Positions 5,403-6,075 of a stretch of 6,075 nt of DNA are shown in pieces (position 1 is the stretch's first letter; each line of letters begins with the position of its first letter). The DNA comes from T1Sed10-7 sp046483565 (GTDB lineage: Bacteria > Actinomycetota > Nitriliruptoria > Nitriliruptorales > Nitriliruptoraceae), in the NCBI GenBank assembly GCA_046483565.1, contig JAWOCZ010000080.1, positions 1 to 6,075 of the forward strand, written 5' to 3'. Position numbers and translations under genes: made by a program. The notes under the pieces were generated by a model. The model ran no database searches, was not told the DNA's origin, and saw only the letters and a program-made list of their open reading frames with translations.

Positions 5403-6075
5403 CCTCGGGCCTCCTCGTCGCGTGCACGGGAGCGTTGCAGGCGCTGGGCCTCCAGCACCGCCTGCAGGAGCACGCTGGCGGCGACGCGATCGATCGTGTC
5501 CTTGCGGTCGGCGCGTGAGAGGTCGGCATCGAGCAGGACCCGCTCCGCCTCCACGGTGGTGAAACGCTCGTCCCACAGCAGCACGGGCAACCCGGTGCGC
5601 TGGCGGAGCTCGTCCGCGAAGCGTCGGGCACGGCCGGCCGCGCGCCCCTCGCGACCGTCCAGGGTACGCGGGTAGCCCACGACCAGGCCAGCGGCCTCGT
5701 GCCGCACCGACGCATCGGCGAGCGCGTCGATGGCAGGGCGGTCGGCGTCACGGGGCACGTGCAGGGTCTCGGCCGGGGAGGCCACCACCTGGCCCGGGTC
5801 GCTGAGCGCCAGGCCGATGCGCACCTCGCCGAGGTCGATCCCGAGCAGCCGACCTGTGTTCGGCAGGGCGTCGCCGTGACCGGCCGGATGGTTCGTGACG
5901 GCGTGTGCGGCCGGTTCGTGCGGCTCGGGCGCGGCGGGCTCGGCTGGCTCGGCTGCGGCGGGCTGTTCGGGCGCGGCGGGCTCGGCTGGCTCGGCGGCGG
6001 GCGGCTCAGCTGCGGCGGGCGGCTCGGGCGGGCTGGGTCGACCGGCAGGGCCGGGCGGTGCGGGCGGGCCGCTGC
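5399..6075 (-). CDS. ruvX: RuvX/YqgF nuclease with Pro/Ala/Glu-rich N-terminal extension, start beyond window
   Basis: RNase H-fold nuclease, annotated as putative Holliday junction resolvase; YqgF in E. coli processes the 5' end of 16S rRNA. The core, about 151 aa from Gly at 5854, has GRLLGIDLGEVRIGLALSDP with the first catalytic Asp, VVGYPRTLDG, LLWDERFTT with the catalytic Glu, and TIDRVAASVLLQAVLE with the last Asp. A GTG at 5824 is in frame but would delete the essential GIDLG motif, so it cannot be the start of an active enzyme. Upstream, the frame has no stop to the window edge and no ATG, GTG or TTG; only CTG codons (5866, 5848) occur. The 73 or so visible extra residues are rich in Ala, Pro and Glu with a 14-codon repeat. 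Either a long disordered extension or a fusion begins outside the window, or a rare CTG start is used. The TGA overlaps the mltG start. Confidence 0.5.
   Translation of the reverse strand, partial: SGPPAPPGPAGRPSPPEPPAAAEPPAAEPAEPAAPEQPAAAEPAEPAAPEPHEPAAHAVTNHPAGHGDALPNTGRLLGIDLGEVRIGLALSDPGQVVASPAETLHVPRDADRPAIDALADASVRHEAAGLVVGYPRTLDGREGRAAGRARRFADELRQRTGLPVLLWDERFTTVEAERVLLDADLSRADRKDTIDRVAASVLLQAVLEAQRLQRSRARDEEARG
5410..5414 (-). promoter_or_regulatory. Ribosome binding site for mltG
   Basis: Minus-strand GGAGG with a 7-nt spacer before GTG 5402. It lies inside the last codons of ruvX and fixes the mltG start at the GTGA overlap rather than at upstream in-frame starts. Confidence 0.5.
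5925..5995 (-). repeat. 42-bp in-frame tandem repeat in the RuvX extension
   Basis: A 29-nt block occurs identically at 5925-5953 and 5967-5995, giving a 42-bp (14-codon) period. Both copies are read in the ruvX frame as AEPAEPAAPE, with a variable remainder between copies. The period being a multiple of three agrees with the region being translated. The looser AEPPAAEP pattern upstream (about 5991-6013) looks like a decayed further unit. Confidence 0.5.

Noticed and set aside
5403..5576. N-terminal extension of mltG into ruvX
   Set aside because: The extra residues are Arg/Gly/Pro-rich and overlap ruvX coding sequence. GTG 5402 has a well-placed GGAGG and is followed at once by the membrane anchor.
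3147..5675. 842-codon open frame on the plus strand
   Set aside because: Antisense to aroE, mltG and ruvX, with no recognisable domain and an Arg/His/Gly-rich composition. Length alone is not evidence at this GC content.
5822..5824. GTG 5824 as ruvX start
   Set aside because: It would remove GIDLG, which holds the first catalytic Asp of the YqgF fold, although the upstream frame encodes that motif perfectly.

Overview
The window is a very GC-rich (about 70% or more), gene-dense bacterial stretch. All supported genes lie on the minus strand, so transcription runs from high to low coordinates. Adjacent ruvX, mltG and aroE followed by type IV pilus genes is an arrangement I associate with high-GC Actinobacteriota, including deep-branching ones. 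GTG starts at overlapping stop/start junctions and acidic, Ala/Pro/Glu-rich proteins fit this. The phylum is an inference from layout and composition; I cannot name the genus.

Layout in transcription order. (1) 6075-5399: ruvX (YqgF-fold Holliday junction resolvase / rRNA maturation nuclease). Its frame stays open to the window edge through a Pro/Ala/Glu-rich segment with a 42-bp in-frame repeat, and its start is not visible. (2) 5402-4281: mltG, a membrane-anchored endolytic murein transglycosylase, overlapping ruvX by 4 bp (GTGA). (3) 4277-3384: aroE, shikimate dehydrogenase, 3 nt after mltG. (4) 3383-3115: the only sizeable gap, about 270 bp. It holds an imperfect copy of the aroE 3' end, two perfect inverted repeats, and a 19-codon ORF behind a GGAGG ribosome binding site. 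That small ORF ends in TGATG on the start of the next gene. (5) 3114-2116: a DUF4388 (PatA N-terminal-like) protein. (6) 2119-1511: a small Ras-like/MglA-like GTPase of the COG2229 type. (7) 1514 to the left edge: the type IV pilus / type II secretion assembly ATPase PilB/GspE, with about the last 50-65 residues missing.

How they fit together. ruvX-mltG-aroE is a housekeeping block for DNA/RNA processing, septal or elongation peptidoglycan cleavage, and aromatic amino acid synthesis. After the gap a second block begins in which DUF4388, GTPase and pilB are joined by 4-bp stop/start overlaps, so they are very likely co-translated. The simplest reading is that the DUF4388 protein and the GTPase form a regulatory pair for the pilus motor, by analogy with MglA-type GTPases that control pilus polarity in Myxococcus. 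This is inference. The N-terminal MshEN-like region of PilB suggests a possible second input from cyclic di-GMP, but key positions are changed. The most unusual items are this regulatory cassette, its leader ORF and hairpins, and the RuvX extension. No RNA genes, insertion sequences or CRISPR arrays were seen.
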